DNA of 11,665 nucleotides from Fibrobacter sp. UBA1313 (GCA_002307115.1 DBTP01000027.1:1-11665), one strand, 5' to 3'. Numbered from the stretch's first letter, positions 1-7,050 are shown. A program made the numbers and translations. The notes: generated from the sequence alone by a model not told the origin.

Positions 1-437
1 TACTGCTATTCATGACACTTTCGATTCTGGTGTTTAATTTCTATCCGGTCACAGCCGTGATGATTGTGATGCTTGCATTACTGAACGATGGCGCCATCCT
101 ATCCATTGCTTACGATAACGTTCAATACAAGAATCAGCCGGAAGCCTGGAACATGCGCCTAGTACTTGGAATTTCCACCGTTTTGGGTCTTATTGGGGTT
201 GTGTCGGCTTTCGGTTTGTTTTATCTGGGTGAACGAGTCTTTCATCTCGATAGAGATCACATCCAGACGTTAATGTATTTAAAACTTTCCGTTGCAGGCC
301 ATTTGACAATTTTCTTAACACAAACACGAGGCCCTTTCTGGTCCATGCGCCCGGCTAAAATTTTGTGGATGGCCGTACTCGGTACCCAGATCGTTGCCAC
401 CTTACTTGCAGTTTATGGGCTGTTTATGACACCGTAG
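1..437 (+). CDS. P-type plasma-membrane H+-ATPase, C-terminal part (5' end outside window, ends at an early amber stop)
   Basis: This is the membrane C-terminus of a P-type (IIIA-like) proton-pumping ATPase, which uses ATP to move cations across the inner membrane. The frame is open to the window edge (first full codon at 3), so the gene starts upstream; the ATG at 12 is internal. Family hallmarks are the segment MIVMLALLNDGAILSIAYDN, typical of the TM5-6 region of proton ATPases, then LKLSVAGHLTIFLTQTRGPF and VLGTQIVATLLAVYGLFMTP, which give further membrane helices. The catalytic and nucleotide-binding domains lie outside the window. The frame stops at TAG 435-437, directly before the last helix expected in the family; that helix is encoded downstream in the same frame (see 438-545). 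The protein as read would lack TM10 and is probably impaired. Family call is from recognised motifs; loss of function is inference. Confidence 0.85.
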   Translation, partial: LLFMTLSILVFNFYPVTAVMIVMLALLNDGAILSIAYDNVQYKNQPEAWNMRLVLGISTVLGLIGVVSAFGLFYLGERVFHLDRDHIQTLMYLKLSVAGHLTIFLTQTRGPFWSMRPAKILWMAVLGTQIVATLLAVYGLFMTP

Positions 438-545
438 GGCTGGGGTTGGGCGGGCTTTGTCTGGGGTTATGCATTGCTGTGGTTCCTTTTGAATGATCGT
501 TTGAATCTGCTCGCCTACCACATTTTCGACTCGGCAAAAATTTAA
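438..545 (+). pseudogene. Orphaned last transmembrane helix of the H+-ATPase, in frame after the TAG
   Basis: Translating straight on past TAG 435-437 in the same frame gives 35 sense codons to TAA 543-545. They include GWGWAGFVWGYALLWFLLND followed by RLNLLAYHIFDSAKI. This matches the usual last helix and short cytoplasmic tail of proton ATPases (pattern GWxxAxxVWGYALxWFLxND, then LLAYxIFD). The codon hit by the stop is normally hydrophobic in relatives, and one base change (TTG to TAG) would explain it. The segment therefore belongs to the gene at 1-437 and marks that gene as a pseudogene, a sequencing error, or a case of stop-codon readthrough. No ribosome binding site or start codon suggests independent translation. 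Confidence 0.75.
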
Positions 546-1016
546 AAATTTTGCGTTTAGTAAGTGGCAGCGTGAATTGCTGAAAATTCGTGCTTACCGT
601 TTGGCGAAATTCTCAGCCTAAGAGATTCACATGGATTTGCAAAAAGTTAAGACGTTTTAAAAAGAACAGAAACGGAGCTGAGTTCGTCAGTCTGCTTTCC
701 CTGAATTCAACGATGTAACCATTTCTATACTTGGCAACTTGGATAAAAACAGTTGCAATGTTATTGACTTGAGCGATAAATTTTAAAAAATTCTCATTAC
801 GATGGATAAGTTGCAAAAAAATCTAAGAGAACGCTTTTTTGTGCAGTATAAAGCCAATATATTTTTAAATTAAGGCGATTTTAACTCTAAAAGTTCTGTT
901 TTTCACGTAACTTTTTTGTTTAACGCAGATAACAATTATGTCTTTTTTTCCTTTGATCTATGAAAAAAATTGAAAATAACCGCGAATTTTTAGTATTCTA
1001 ACTAAATCATCATAAC
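546..1016. other. AT-rich intergenic gap, no supported gene
   Basis: No convincing gene is seen here. The first part (to 621) may be a frameshifted tail of the ATPase (see findings). From about 622 the sequence is AT-rich with many stops in all frames. A 67-codon minus-strand ORF (613-816) has no ribosome binding site or recognisable family and looks like chance. A possible sigma-70 promoter for the downstream operon lies near the end: TTGAAA 970-975 and TATTCT 994-999, 18 bases apart. Confidence 0.5.
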
Positions 1017-1030
1017 GGCATGCTATTTGC
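1017..1030 (+). promoter_or_regulatory. Candidate sigma-54 (RpoN) promoter of the amt-PII operon
   Basis: The sequence CGGCATGCTATTTGCT (1016-1031) resembles the sigma-54 consensus TGGCAC-N5-TTGCW. The invariant GG is at 1017-1018 and the invariant GC at 1029-1030, with exactly 10 bases between, the required -24/-12 spacing. Two positions of the -24 element differ (C for T before GG, T for C after GGCA). Transcription would begin near 1042, about 30 bases before the GTG start. Control of amt-glnK by sigma-54 and NtrC is well established in Proteobacteria; its use here is inference. No clear NtrC site was found upstream. Confidence 0.55.
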
Positions 1031-1072
1031 TAGAGGGGATGTAGTGAATTATTCAGAAAAGGAGTATCTATC

Positions 1073-2533
1073 GTGAATAAGATTCTTTTCAGCCTAAGCT
1101 TGTTTCTCTTTACCCTTGGAGCGGGGACTTCCGTGTTTGCGGAAGATGCCCCTGTAACATCGGTAACCGCCACTGCCGAAGTTGTCGCGCCAGCGCCAGC
1201 TACAGCACCCACACCTCCGCCAGAAGTTACTTTGTCTACTGATAAAGTGATTGCTGAAACGGGCGACGATGGAACCGTCGTTTCACAAACAGAAAAAAAT
1301 TCCGCCTTTAGCGGAAGCCTCACCGCTGTATGGTTGCTGATCACAGGCTCATTGGTCTTTTTTATGCAGGCCGGATTTGCCATGGTGGAGACGGGTCTTA
1401 CCCGCGCTAAAAATGCCAACAATATTCTCATGAAGAATTTGATGGATTTTTGCGTGGGTTCTGTGATCTTTTTCCTCGTGGGCTGGGGCTTTATGTATGG
1501 AAAAATGGGCTTGGAAGCAGGGAAATTCATTGGCTTCAGTGATTTCATGCTCAGTTCCTCGAACGATACCATGAGCTGGTTTTTCCAGGTAGTCTTTGCG
1601 GCCACTTCGGCCACAATCGTTTCCGGCGCTATGGCAGAACGTACCAAATTTGTTTCCTATCTCGTTTACACGCTTGTCATTTCCGGTTTGATTTACCCGA
1701 TTTCCGGGCACTGGATCTGGGGCGGCGGCTGGTTGTCTCAGATGGGATTCCATGATTTTGCCGGTTCCACGGTAGTGCATTCCGTGGGTGGCTGGGCTGC
1801 TTTGGTGGGTGCTATCATGCTAGGGCCCCGTATTGGCAAATATGTAAAGGATGAGAAGGGAAAAATCAGAGTTCGTGCTATTCAAGGGCACAATATGCCT
1901 TTGGCCGCTTTGGGTGTCTTTATCCTTTGGTTCGGTTGGTATGGATTTAACTGCGGTTCCACATTGAATGGGATGGATCTTTCTATGACCCATGTGGCTG
2001 TCACTACTACGCTCGCTGCTTCTATGGGTGCGCTCCTTGCTATGACGGCAACTTGGTTAATCAGTAAAAAGCCAGATGTGTCCATGACTTTGAATGGTGC
2101 ATTGGCGGGTCTTGTGGCTATTACCGCTCCTTGCGCAGTGGTTTCGCCGACTGCCGCACTTGCAATCGGTGCTATCGCCGGTGTTCTTGTGGTACTTTCG
2201 GTGGAATTTGTTGAAAAGGTGTTGCGTATTGATGACCCTGTGGGTGCCGTTTCTGTACATGCAGTGAATGGCGCTTGGGGTACGCTTGCCGTCGGCATTT
2301 TTGGTGATCTTGCGAAGCTCAGCAATCATGGAAGATTAGAGCAAATCGGGATTCAAGCTCTTGGTATCGTTTCTGTTTTCGCTTGGGTCGTAATCACTTC
2401 GTTCATCCTCTTCTTTATTATCAAGAAGGTGATAGGTCTTCGTGTGACTGAAAAGGAAGAATTACGTGGCCTTGACATTGGCGAACATGGTTCTGAAGCT
2501 TACAACGGATTCCAAATCTTTTCAAACATGTAA
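1073..2533 (+). CDS. amt: Ammonium transporter (Amt family) with signal peptide and Pro/Ala-rich N-terminal linker
   Basis: Inner-membrane ammonium channel of the Amt/MEP/Rh family, 486 residues. The start is GTG 1073, preceded at 8 bases by AAAAGGAG (1057-1064). Residues 1-23 form a signal peptide ending FA/ED, a feature shared with Proteobacterial AmtB. Residues about 24-78 are an Ala/Pro/Thr-rich linker, longer than usual before TM1. The channel follows: AGFAMVETGLTRAKN (about 100-114), SATIVSGAMAER (179-190), HWIWGGGWL (213-221), DFAGSTVVHSVGGWAAL (228-244) and DDPVGAVSVHAVNGAWG (387-403). The two pore histidines that line up with the twin-His pair of AmtB are about H236 and H396, so transport chemistry looks intact. 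The cytoplasmic tail (LRVTEKEELRGLDIGEHGSEAYNGF) is the conserved regulatory C-terminus contacted by PII proteins. The PII gene begins 16 bases downstream, so the pair is an operon, probably under the candidate sigma-54 promoter at 1017-1030. Confidence 0.95.
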   Translation: MNKILFSLSLFLFTLGAGTSVFAEDAPVTSVTATAEVVAPAPATAPTPPPEVTLSTDKVIAETGDDGTVVSQTEKNSAFSGSLTAVWLLITGSLVFFMQAGFAMVETGLTRAKNANNILMKNLMDFCVGSVIFFLVGWGFMYGKMGLEAGKFIGFSDFMLSSSNDTMSWFFQVVFAATSATIVSGAMAERTKFVSYLVYTLVISGLIYPISGHWIWGGGWLSQMGFHDFAGSTVVHSVGGWAALVGAIMLGPRIGKYVKDEKGKIRVRAIQGHNMPLAALGVFILWFGWYGFNCGSTLNGMDLSMTHVAVTTTLAASMGALLAMTATWLISKKPDVSMTLNGALAGLVAITAPCAVVSPTAALAIGAIAGVLVVLSVEFVEKVLRIDDPVGAVSVHAVNGAWGTLAVGIFGDLAKLSNHGRLEQIGIQALGIVSVFAWVVITSFILFFIIKKVIGLRVTEKEELRGLDIGEHGSEAYNGFQIFSNM

Positions 2534-2549
2534 CAGGAGTTAGACTATT

Positions 2550-2891
2550 ATGAAATTAATTATCGCTTACATTCAACCTGAAAAGTTAAACTCCGTCAAG
2601 CAAGAATTGTTTAAAGCGGAGATTTACAAAATGTCCGTGACCAACGCCTTGGGTTGTGGACAGCAGAAAGGGTATACCGAAACTTACCGCAATGTGGTTA
2701 ATGAGGTAAACTTACTGAAAAAGATTCGCATTGAAATCGCGGTATCGGATTCCTTTGTGGATAAGACAGTCAAGGCCATCATCAAGGGTGCTAAATCGAA
2801 CCAGATTGGTGACGGAAAGATTTTCATCCTGCCTGTGGAAGAAGTGATTCGTATCCGCAGTGAAGAGCACGGTGAAATAGCTGTAGGATAA
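2550..2891 (+). CDS. glnK: PII signal-transduction protein (GlnB/GlnK family), T-loop without the uridylylated tyrosine
   Basis: A 113-residue PII protein, a trimeric sensor of ATP/ADP and 2-oxoglutarate that typically blocks the Amt channel when nitrogen is plentiful. Family features are full length, GCGQQKGYTETYR (35-47) at the base of the T-loop, and GDGKIFILPVEEVIRIR near the C-terminus, which includes the nucleotide-binding B- and C-loop residues. Q39, needed for 2-oxoglutarate binding in relatives, is present, as is Y46. By ungapped alignment to E. coli GlnB, position 51 (the uridylylated Tyr) is Asn, and position 49 (the Ser phosphorylated in cyanobacteria) is Val. Signalling is thus probably by ligand binding alone. 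ATG 2550 follows AGGAG (2535-2539). Linkage to amt favours the glnK name, although glnB cannot be excluded by sequence. Confidence 0.93.
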   Translation: MKLIIAYIQPEKLNSVKQELFKAEIYKMSVTNALGCGQQKGYTETYRNVVNEVNLLKKIRIEIAVSDSFVDKTVKAIIKGAKSNQIGDGKIFILPVEEVIRIRSEEHGEIAVG

Positions 2892-2920
2892 ACGAAACGT
2901 TTGTTGTATCCAGCGTAAAA

Positions 2921-2951
2921 GCGGGGTGTCGAAAGGCACTCCGTTTTTTTT
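2921..2951 (+). terminator. Rho-independent terminator of the amt-PII operon
   Basis: Arms CGGGGTGTC (2922-2930) and GGCACTCCG (2935-2943) pair over 9 bp with two G-U pairs, closing a GAAA tetraloop (2931-2934). Eight T follow (2944-2951). It lies 30 bases after the PII stop codon. An A run before the left arm (2917-2920) could extend the stem. Confidence 0.9.
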
Positions 2952-3265
2952 CGTTGTCTAACAGCGGAACGCTAACTCAGAACTATAAATTCAAAATCGT
3001 TTAGAAAAAAGCTGGATTGCTTGCTTCATTAGAGGAATGGTTATACAATCTCCCGTCTTTGGAGTCTTAAAAGCCTCTTATTCGCACATTTTGGCGGGTA
3101 GAATCACCCACTTTATAAAAGCCATTGCTTGGCATGGAGATGCTTTGTTACTCGGGCTTGAACGCCAGAAATAGATAGGAATTGTGCTAGACGTTTATTT
3201 CAAAAAAGAGGCCCAGAGCAAAGCCGAAAGGGACAACGGTGTAGTGTGGCTAAGTCTGGGCTTTT
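2952..3265. other. Gap between convergent genes
   Basis: This stretch separates the end of the PII gene from the end of the minus-strand amidase. It holds a doubtful 45-codon plus-strand ORF (3037-3174) and a hairpin at 3203-3267. Nothing else was recognised: no repeat, tRNA or mobile-element end. Confidence 0.5.
3037..3174 (+). CDS. Doubtful small ORF, 45 codons
   Basis: ATG 3037 is preceded very closely by AGAGGA (3031-3036), and the frame runs to TAG 3172-3174. The peptide begins MVIQSPVFGVLKASYSHIL and ends LLLGLERQK. I do not recognise it. It has no obvious signal peptide or membrane segment, and the ribosome binding site is too close to the ATG to be ideal. The frame is also open upstream to a stop at 2986, so it may be a remnant of a longer gene, or chance. 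Confidence 0.2.
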   Translation: MVIQSPVFGVLKASYSHILAGRITHFIKAIAWHGDALLLGLERQK

Positions 3266-3267
3266 TT
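3203..3267. terminator. Possible bidirectional terminator between convergent genes
   Basis: GCCCAGA (3211-3217) pairs with TCTGGGC (3255-3261), and inside it AGCC (3221-3224) can pair with GGCT. The outer stem is flanked by an A run on the left (CAAAAAAGAG, from 3201) and a T run on the right (3262-3267). It can therefore act as a stem plus U tract on either strand. The loop is long, which weakens the call. The amidase stop codon (TAA, plus-strand 3266-3268) overlaps its edge. Confidence 0.5.
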
Positions 3268-4624
3268 ATTGGGCTCCCAATTTCCACGGGAATAAAGCTT
3301 CCCAGCGGAGACCCACTTGAGTGAGAGCTTCTTCGTGCCAAGCGGGAGCGATGAGGGTGATTCCAAAGGGAAGCCCATCTTCGCGAGGGACACCGGGGCA
3401 TGCGAGTGCGCAAGCATCGGCAAGGTTGACAAAATAGGAGTAGGTGCCTAATTGTTTGTTGATAAGAAAGGGCTCGTCAAGGGCTTCCTGCACGGTGGGA
3501 AAGCGGGATACCGTGGGCACCAGTAAGGCGGTGTAGCCACCGATGACGTTGCGTATTTTAAGTCCAAGTTCAGCCCTTCTGTATTCTGCATGACACATGT
3601 CCACCGCTGTGAATTTCTTCCCTTGCGTGATGATCTTTGCAACAGTAGGGTCTACTTCTTTGCTGTGTTCGTCTACAAAATCACCCATGGTGGCGTTACG
3701 TTCAGCAATCCATGCGGTTTGATAGAGCATTTGTGAAAGTTCATCCATGGGCGAGAAATCCATGGGTGAAAAAAGGGCTCCCCAAGATTGTAAACATTGA
3801 AGCGTGGCGTCCCAAGCGTTAGCGGCTTTGGTGTCTCCATACCAGTTGATTTCGCTTGGCACAGCAAACAGGAGAGATCCTGGGAGAAATTCTGGGACAT
3901 GTGAAGGCTTTTTCTGGCTGTAAGGGTCCATGGGATCAAATACGCCAATTAAATTCCCGATGGTCCGTACATCTTGAACCGTCATAGCGAATACGGAAAC
4001 GCAGTCCAAAGAGCGACAAGTGGGCACAATGCCCCTTGTACTCACGTGGCCCCGGGTTGGTTTCCATCCTACAATGTTATTAAACCCTGCAGATACGGAT
4101 CCCGTGCCTTCGGTATCGGTATCAAGACTAAAAGGAACGATCCCTCGCGAGACAGCTACCGCTGAGCCTGTTCCTGCCACATAATCTTTATGAAATGGAT
4201 TTTTGGGAATTCCATAGGGTGTGTGGACGCCCGTTAACCCTACTGCAAACTGATCCATGTTTGTCTTAGCGATGACAATGGCACCGGCGCGGCGTAAAAG
4301 ATATACTGCAGAGGCATCCTTTTTCGGTGTGTATGTAAACGCGGGGCACCCTGCCGTAGTGGGGAACCCCGCCACATCAATATTATCTTTTACAACAAAT
4401 GGAATTCCATACAGGGGTAAATGAGGCGGAACCGCTCCGTTTTGGAACATCGGCAACATATTCAACTGAGTCTGAATTTGATTTCGATCGGCAATACAAA
4501 TCCACGTAGGGTCGGCCGCTTCCATTGAATCCACCAGAGCAAATAATGCTTCTGTTGGGTTCAGATTCCCCGATCTGTACGCAGTTTGCCATTCCTCAAT
4601 TGTCCAGCCAATATTCGCAAGCAT
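3266..4624 (-). CDS. Allophanate-hydrolase-type amidase (AtzF-like, amidase-signature family) with altered active site
   Basis: A 452-residue member of the amidase-signature family, closest by motif to the amidase domain of allophanate hydrolase, which hydrolyses allophanate in urea catabolism. ATG 4624 was chosen over the upstream in-frame start at 4717 because GAGGA lies 6 bases before it and the protein then begins like the family. Motifs: GIPFVVKDNIDVAGFPTTAG (73-92) with catalytic Lys about K79; TRGIVPTCRSLDCVSVFAMT, typical of AtzF; and the C-terminal ACPGVPREDGLPFGITLIAP. Two key sites deviate. The Gly-Ser-rich loop, usually PGGSSSGSAVAV, reads VAGTGSAVAV, three residues shorter and without the cis-Ser stretch. 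The nucleophile motif, usually TDTAGSGRVPA, reads TDTEGTGSVSA, with Thr (about T174) where Ser is expected. The C-terminal non-amidase domain of full-length allophanate hydrolases is absent. Frame is intact, so it may be a recently inactivated or repurposed enzyme. No urea carboxylase gene is in the window. Confidence 0.82.
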   Translation of the reverse strand: MLANIGWTIEEWQTAYRSGNLNPTEALFALVDSMEAADPTWICIADRNQIQTQLNMLPMFQNGAVPPHLPLYGIPFVVKDNIDVAGFPTTAGCPAFTYTPKKDASAVYLLRRAGAIVIAKTNMDQFAVGLTGVHTPYGIPKNPFHKDYVAGTGSAVAVSRGIVPFSLDTDTEGTGSVSAGFNNIVGWKPTRGHVSTRGIVPTCRSLDCVSVFAMTVQDVRTIGNLIGVFDPMDPYSQKKPSHVPEFLPGSLLFAVPSEINWYGDTKAANAWDATLQCLQSWGALFSPMDFSPMDELSQMLYQTAWIAERNATMGDFVDEHSKEVDPTVAKIITQGKKFTAVDMCHAEYRRAELGLKIRNVIGGYTALLVPTVSRFPTVQEALDEPFLINKQLGTYSYFVNLADACALACPGVPREDGLPFGITLIAPAWHEEALTQVGLRWEALFPWKLGAQ

Positions 4625-4742
4625 AAATGTCCTCGCAAACCTAGTAAGCAAAGAACGGGCCAATAAGAAAAACCGTTTACCAAGGTAATTTCGTGGGGTC
4701 CCGTTGTTTGTTCCCACAATTTTGTGGATTGGCTCTTTGATG

Positions 4743-4771
4743 TTGTCACGCTTATGTAAGATGCCTATGCT
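4743..4771 (+). promoter_or_regulatory. Candidate sigma-70 promoter of the receptor gene
   Basis: TTGTCA (4743-4748) and TATGCT (4766-4771) are separated by 17 bases. They lie in the 177-base divergent region between the amidase start and the receptor start. Transcription would begin near 4778, about 25 bases before ATG 4802. No comparably good promoter was found for the amidase on the other strand. Confidence 0.45.
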
Positions 4772-4801
4772 TCTTTAGATCTCTGAATTTTGATTTCTGA
4801 C

Positions 4802-6874
4802 ATGGAGAATTTGTTAGCTTTAGAAAATATGCATCTCTGTTTGCTTTTGTTGCTTTTCCCATTTGTTTTGCAGGCTTCGCCAACCGGTTTTTTAAGCTTG
4901 AGTGCGGTTTCTTTTCAGGAAAGATCCTTTGCGCCGTTAGATGGGTCGTGGCGTTTTGCACCGGGTCTCGTAGGACCTTACCAGACGTTGTCGGATACTT
5001 CAACCGTAGAGGTACCGGGTTACTGGGATGCCTCCCTAAATCTTGTGGCAGCGACCTACCAGTTGCAAATAGATTTGCCTGAAAATTATGAGGAACCGCT
5101 TGCCCTTTATGTTCCGGAGCAATCTTCCGCCTACCGTCTTTGGGTGGGGGATTCCTTGGTGGCTGCTAAAGGGATTGTGGATACAAACCTTCAAAGAATG
5201 GAACCAGCGGCGGGTGATACTATTGCTTTTATGCCTTCCGCGAAACACCTGGTGATTACTTTGCAGGTGGCAAGTCCTGATCCTTCGCGAGCAGGGATTT
5301 CTTCCTCTATTTTGATCGGTAAAATATCGGCGCTTTTGTTGCGTCACAATTTGGGTATTGCCTTGGATGCGCTCGTGGTGGGGGCGCTTTTAATGATGGC
5401 ATTGTATCAGATTATCCTTTTTGTGCACCGTCGCTTTTGGTCCTATTTGACCTTGGCCCTCGTGTGTTTATTTTGGGGAATCAGTTTTGCCTCGTATGGA
5501 CAAGGGGGGCGTCTTTTGCTGATGCTTTTCCCATCTTTGAGTTATAATTTTTTGGCTACAGTGGAAATTATTCCGGTGATTATTATCCCGGCGTTCATGT
5601 ATCATTTTTTGAGTGAACATTTTCCAAAGATTATGCCGCGCTGGGTGCATCGGGGAATTCTTGGCTGTTGTGCTTTGGGTGTGCTTTTGGTTCTAATTTT
5701 GCCTTTGAAAATTTGGTGCCGTTTGGTTACGGTTTACCAGGTGTTTGATCTTCTTTGCCTTGTACCGGTTTTTCTGTTGCTGGGCATTGCCATGCGGAAC
5801 CATTTGAAAAATAGTGTCATTTTATTTTGGGGAGTATTCCTTTTCCTGTTTGCCGGAATCAATGATGTGCTGTATGATTTACGTATTTTGAATACGGGTT
5901 ATTTTACACAATATGGGATTTTGATTTTTGTGGTCGCTTTTGGTTTTGTCCTTTCCAGAAATTATGTGCGGTTTCAATCGACTTTGGTAAAACAGACCGA
6001 ATATTTGCGTAGAGCGCATTTGATGCGGCACCATTTGGAACATATTCTGAATGCCATTACCGATCCTCTTTTTGCCATGCGTGAAGATGGTGAAATTGTC
6101 TATGCGAATGCGGCGTGTTTGGCGTTGCTGGGGTATTCAGTGCGTGAAGGCCAAGTCTATTCTTTGAACGATTGGGTCGCTTCTGATTCGCTTTCCAAAA
6201 AAGTATTGGGTGAAATGATCCAGGGCAATGAACCCATTATGAATCAGCAAATTGAAAATCTGGTTTTGGTGGATGTGGGGAAAAATAAACTCCAAACGCG
6301 GGCGATGGTATCGAACATCCCCATGGATGATATGATGTTATCGATTTGTGTGATTGATCCTTCGGTACCACAGTCTGCGGAAGCGGCCATTCAGGCGGCG
6401 TATGATCAGCAAACCCGTGCTGAAGAATGGGAGATGTTGCAGCAGGCATACGCATTACAAAAAAAGGAAAAAAATCCGCGGCTTTCAAAAATTCTCAAAT
6501 CCATGGATGCTTCTTTGACGGAAGTGAAGGCTTTGTTGCGGAATACACCGTCAGAAGAACCGCAAAAACGGGTGGTTTTGGCCGTGGAGTTGCTCAATGC
6601 AGCATTGCGATTGTGGGTAGGGCAAAACCCATCCAAAAGTAAAGCGGATCTCGCCCGGGAATCGGGTTTGTGGACGGTGTATATGAATCTGGATGGCTGG
6701 GAACGCACCCAGACGCTGGACCGGTATTTGGCGGTGGAATCGTTTCCTGTGAAAGCGCATTGGGAACGCATTCTCAAAACCATTCAATTTGTTCTGGCAA
6801 GCCCGGGAATTTCTGATGCAGAATCGCGCAAACAGTTGGAACAGCAGTTAGAAGTATTGCAAAATAGGCTCTAG
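4802..6874 (+). CDS. 7TMR-DISM-type membrane receptor with PAS domain and uncharacterised C-terminal helical domain
   Basis: A 690-residue sensor. Residues 1-25 form a signal peptide (core HLCLLLLLFPFVLQA). Residues about 26-180 form a periplasmic jelly-roll-like domain with the pattern of 7TMR-DISM proteins: LDGSWRF, VPGYWDAS, TYQLQIDLP, LALYVPEQSSAYRLWVGDSL. Seven hydrophobic helices span about 184-391. A short basic coiled segment leads to a PAS domain (about 412-520: LEHILNAITDPLFAMREDGE, then IVYANAACLALLGYS). Instead of a histidine kinase or GGDEF domain, it ends in a helical region (about 586-675) containing LRLWV, KSKADLARESGLWTV and TQTLDRYL, which has a faint helix-turn-helix look. 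I cannot name this domain. The start is uncertain: TTG 4790, ATG 4802 and ATG 4829 are in frame and none has a clear ribosome binding site; 4802 is the first ATG and 4829 would still leave a signal peptide. The ligand is unknown, possibly a carbohydrate by analogy with the fold. Confidence 0.8.
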   Translation: MENLLALENMHLCLLLLLFPFVLQASPTGFLSLSAVSFQERSFAPLDGSWRFAPGLVGPYQTLSDTSTVEVPGYWDASLNLVAATYQLQIDLPENYEEPLALYVPEQSSAYRLWVGDSLVAAKGIVDTNLQRMEPAAGDTIAFMPSAKHLVITLQVASPDPSRAGISSSILIGKISALLLRHNLGIALDALVVGALLMMALYQIILFVHRRFWSYLTLALVCLFWGISFASYGQGGRLLLMLFPSLSYNFLATVEIIPVIIIPAFMYHFLSEHFPKIMPRWVHRGILGCCALGVLLVLILPLKIWCRLVTVYQVFDLLCLVPVFLLLGIAMRNHLKNSVILFWGVFLFLFAGINDVLYDLRILNTGYFTQYGILIFVVAFGFVLSRNYVRFQSTLVKQTEYLRRAHLMRHHLEHILNAITDPLFAMREDGEIVYANAACLALLGYSVREGQVYSLNDWVASDSLSKKVLGEMIQGNEPIMNQQIENLVLVDVGKNKLQTRAMVSNIPMDDMMLSICVIDPSVPQSAEAAIQAAYDQQTRAEEWEMLQQAYALQKKEKNPRLSKILKSMDASLTEVKALLRNTPSEEPQKRVVLAVELLNAALRLWVGQNPSKSKADLARESGLWTVYMNLDGWERTQTLDRYLAVESFPVKAHWERILKTIQFVLASPGISDAESRKQLEQQLEVLQNRL

Positions 6875-7050
6875 AGGGGATTTTCTTTTCATTTTTTTGG
6901 GGGGCTGGATAAGTTTATCATTGAAACGTAAACGCGTTTTTGGTTTTGATAGGGGCTTTCTGATTTTTATGAAATGTGCTAAATTTGAAAAATTAAGCCG
7001 ATTTGAAGTTGTTAAGATCCGAGATTAACGATTTTAACAGTGCTTTTTTG

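Noticed and set aside
613..816. Minus-strand 67-codon ORF
   Set aside because: It lies in AT-rich noncoding DNA, has no ribosome binding site or family resemblance, and the ORF is short enough to be chance.
1030..1647. Minus-strand 205-codon ORF opposite amt
   Set aside because: It is antisense to a clearly recognised Amt gene, and its composition is that of a shadow frame.
4625..4717. N-terminal extension of the amidase to the upstream in-frame start
   Set aside because: The extension has no family similarity, and the ATG at 4624 has a good ribosome binding site and a family-like beginning.
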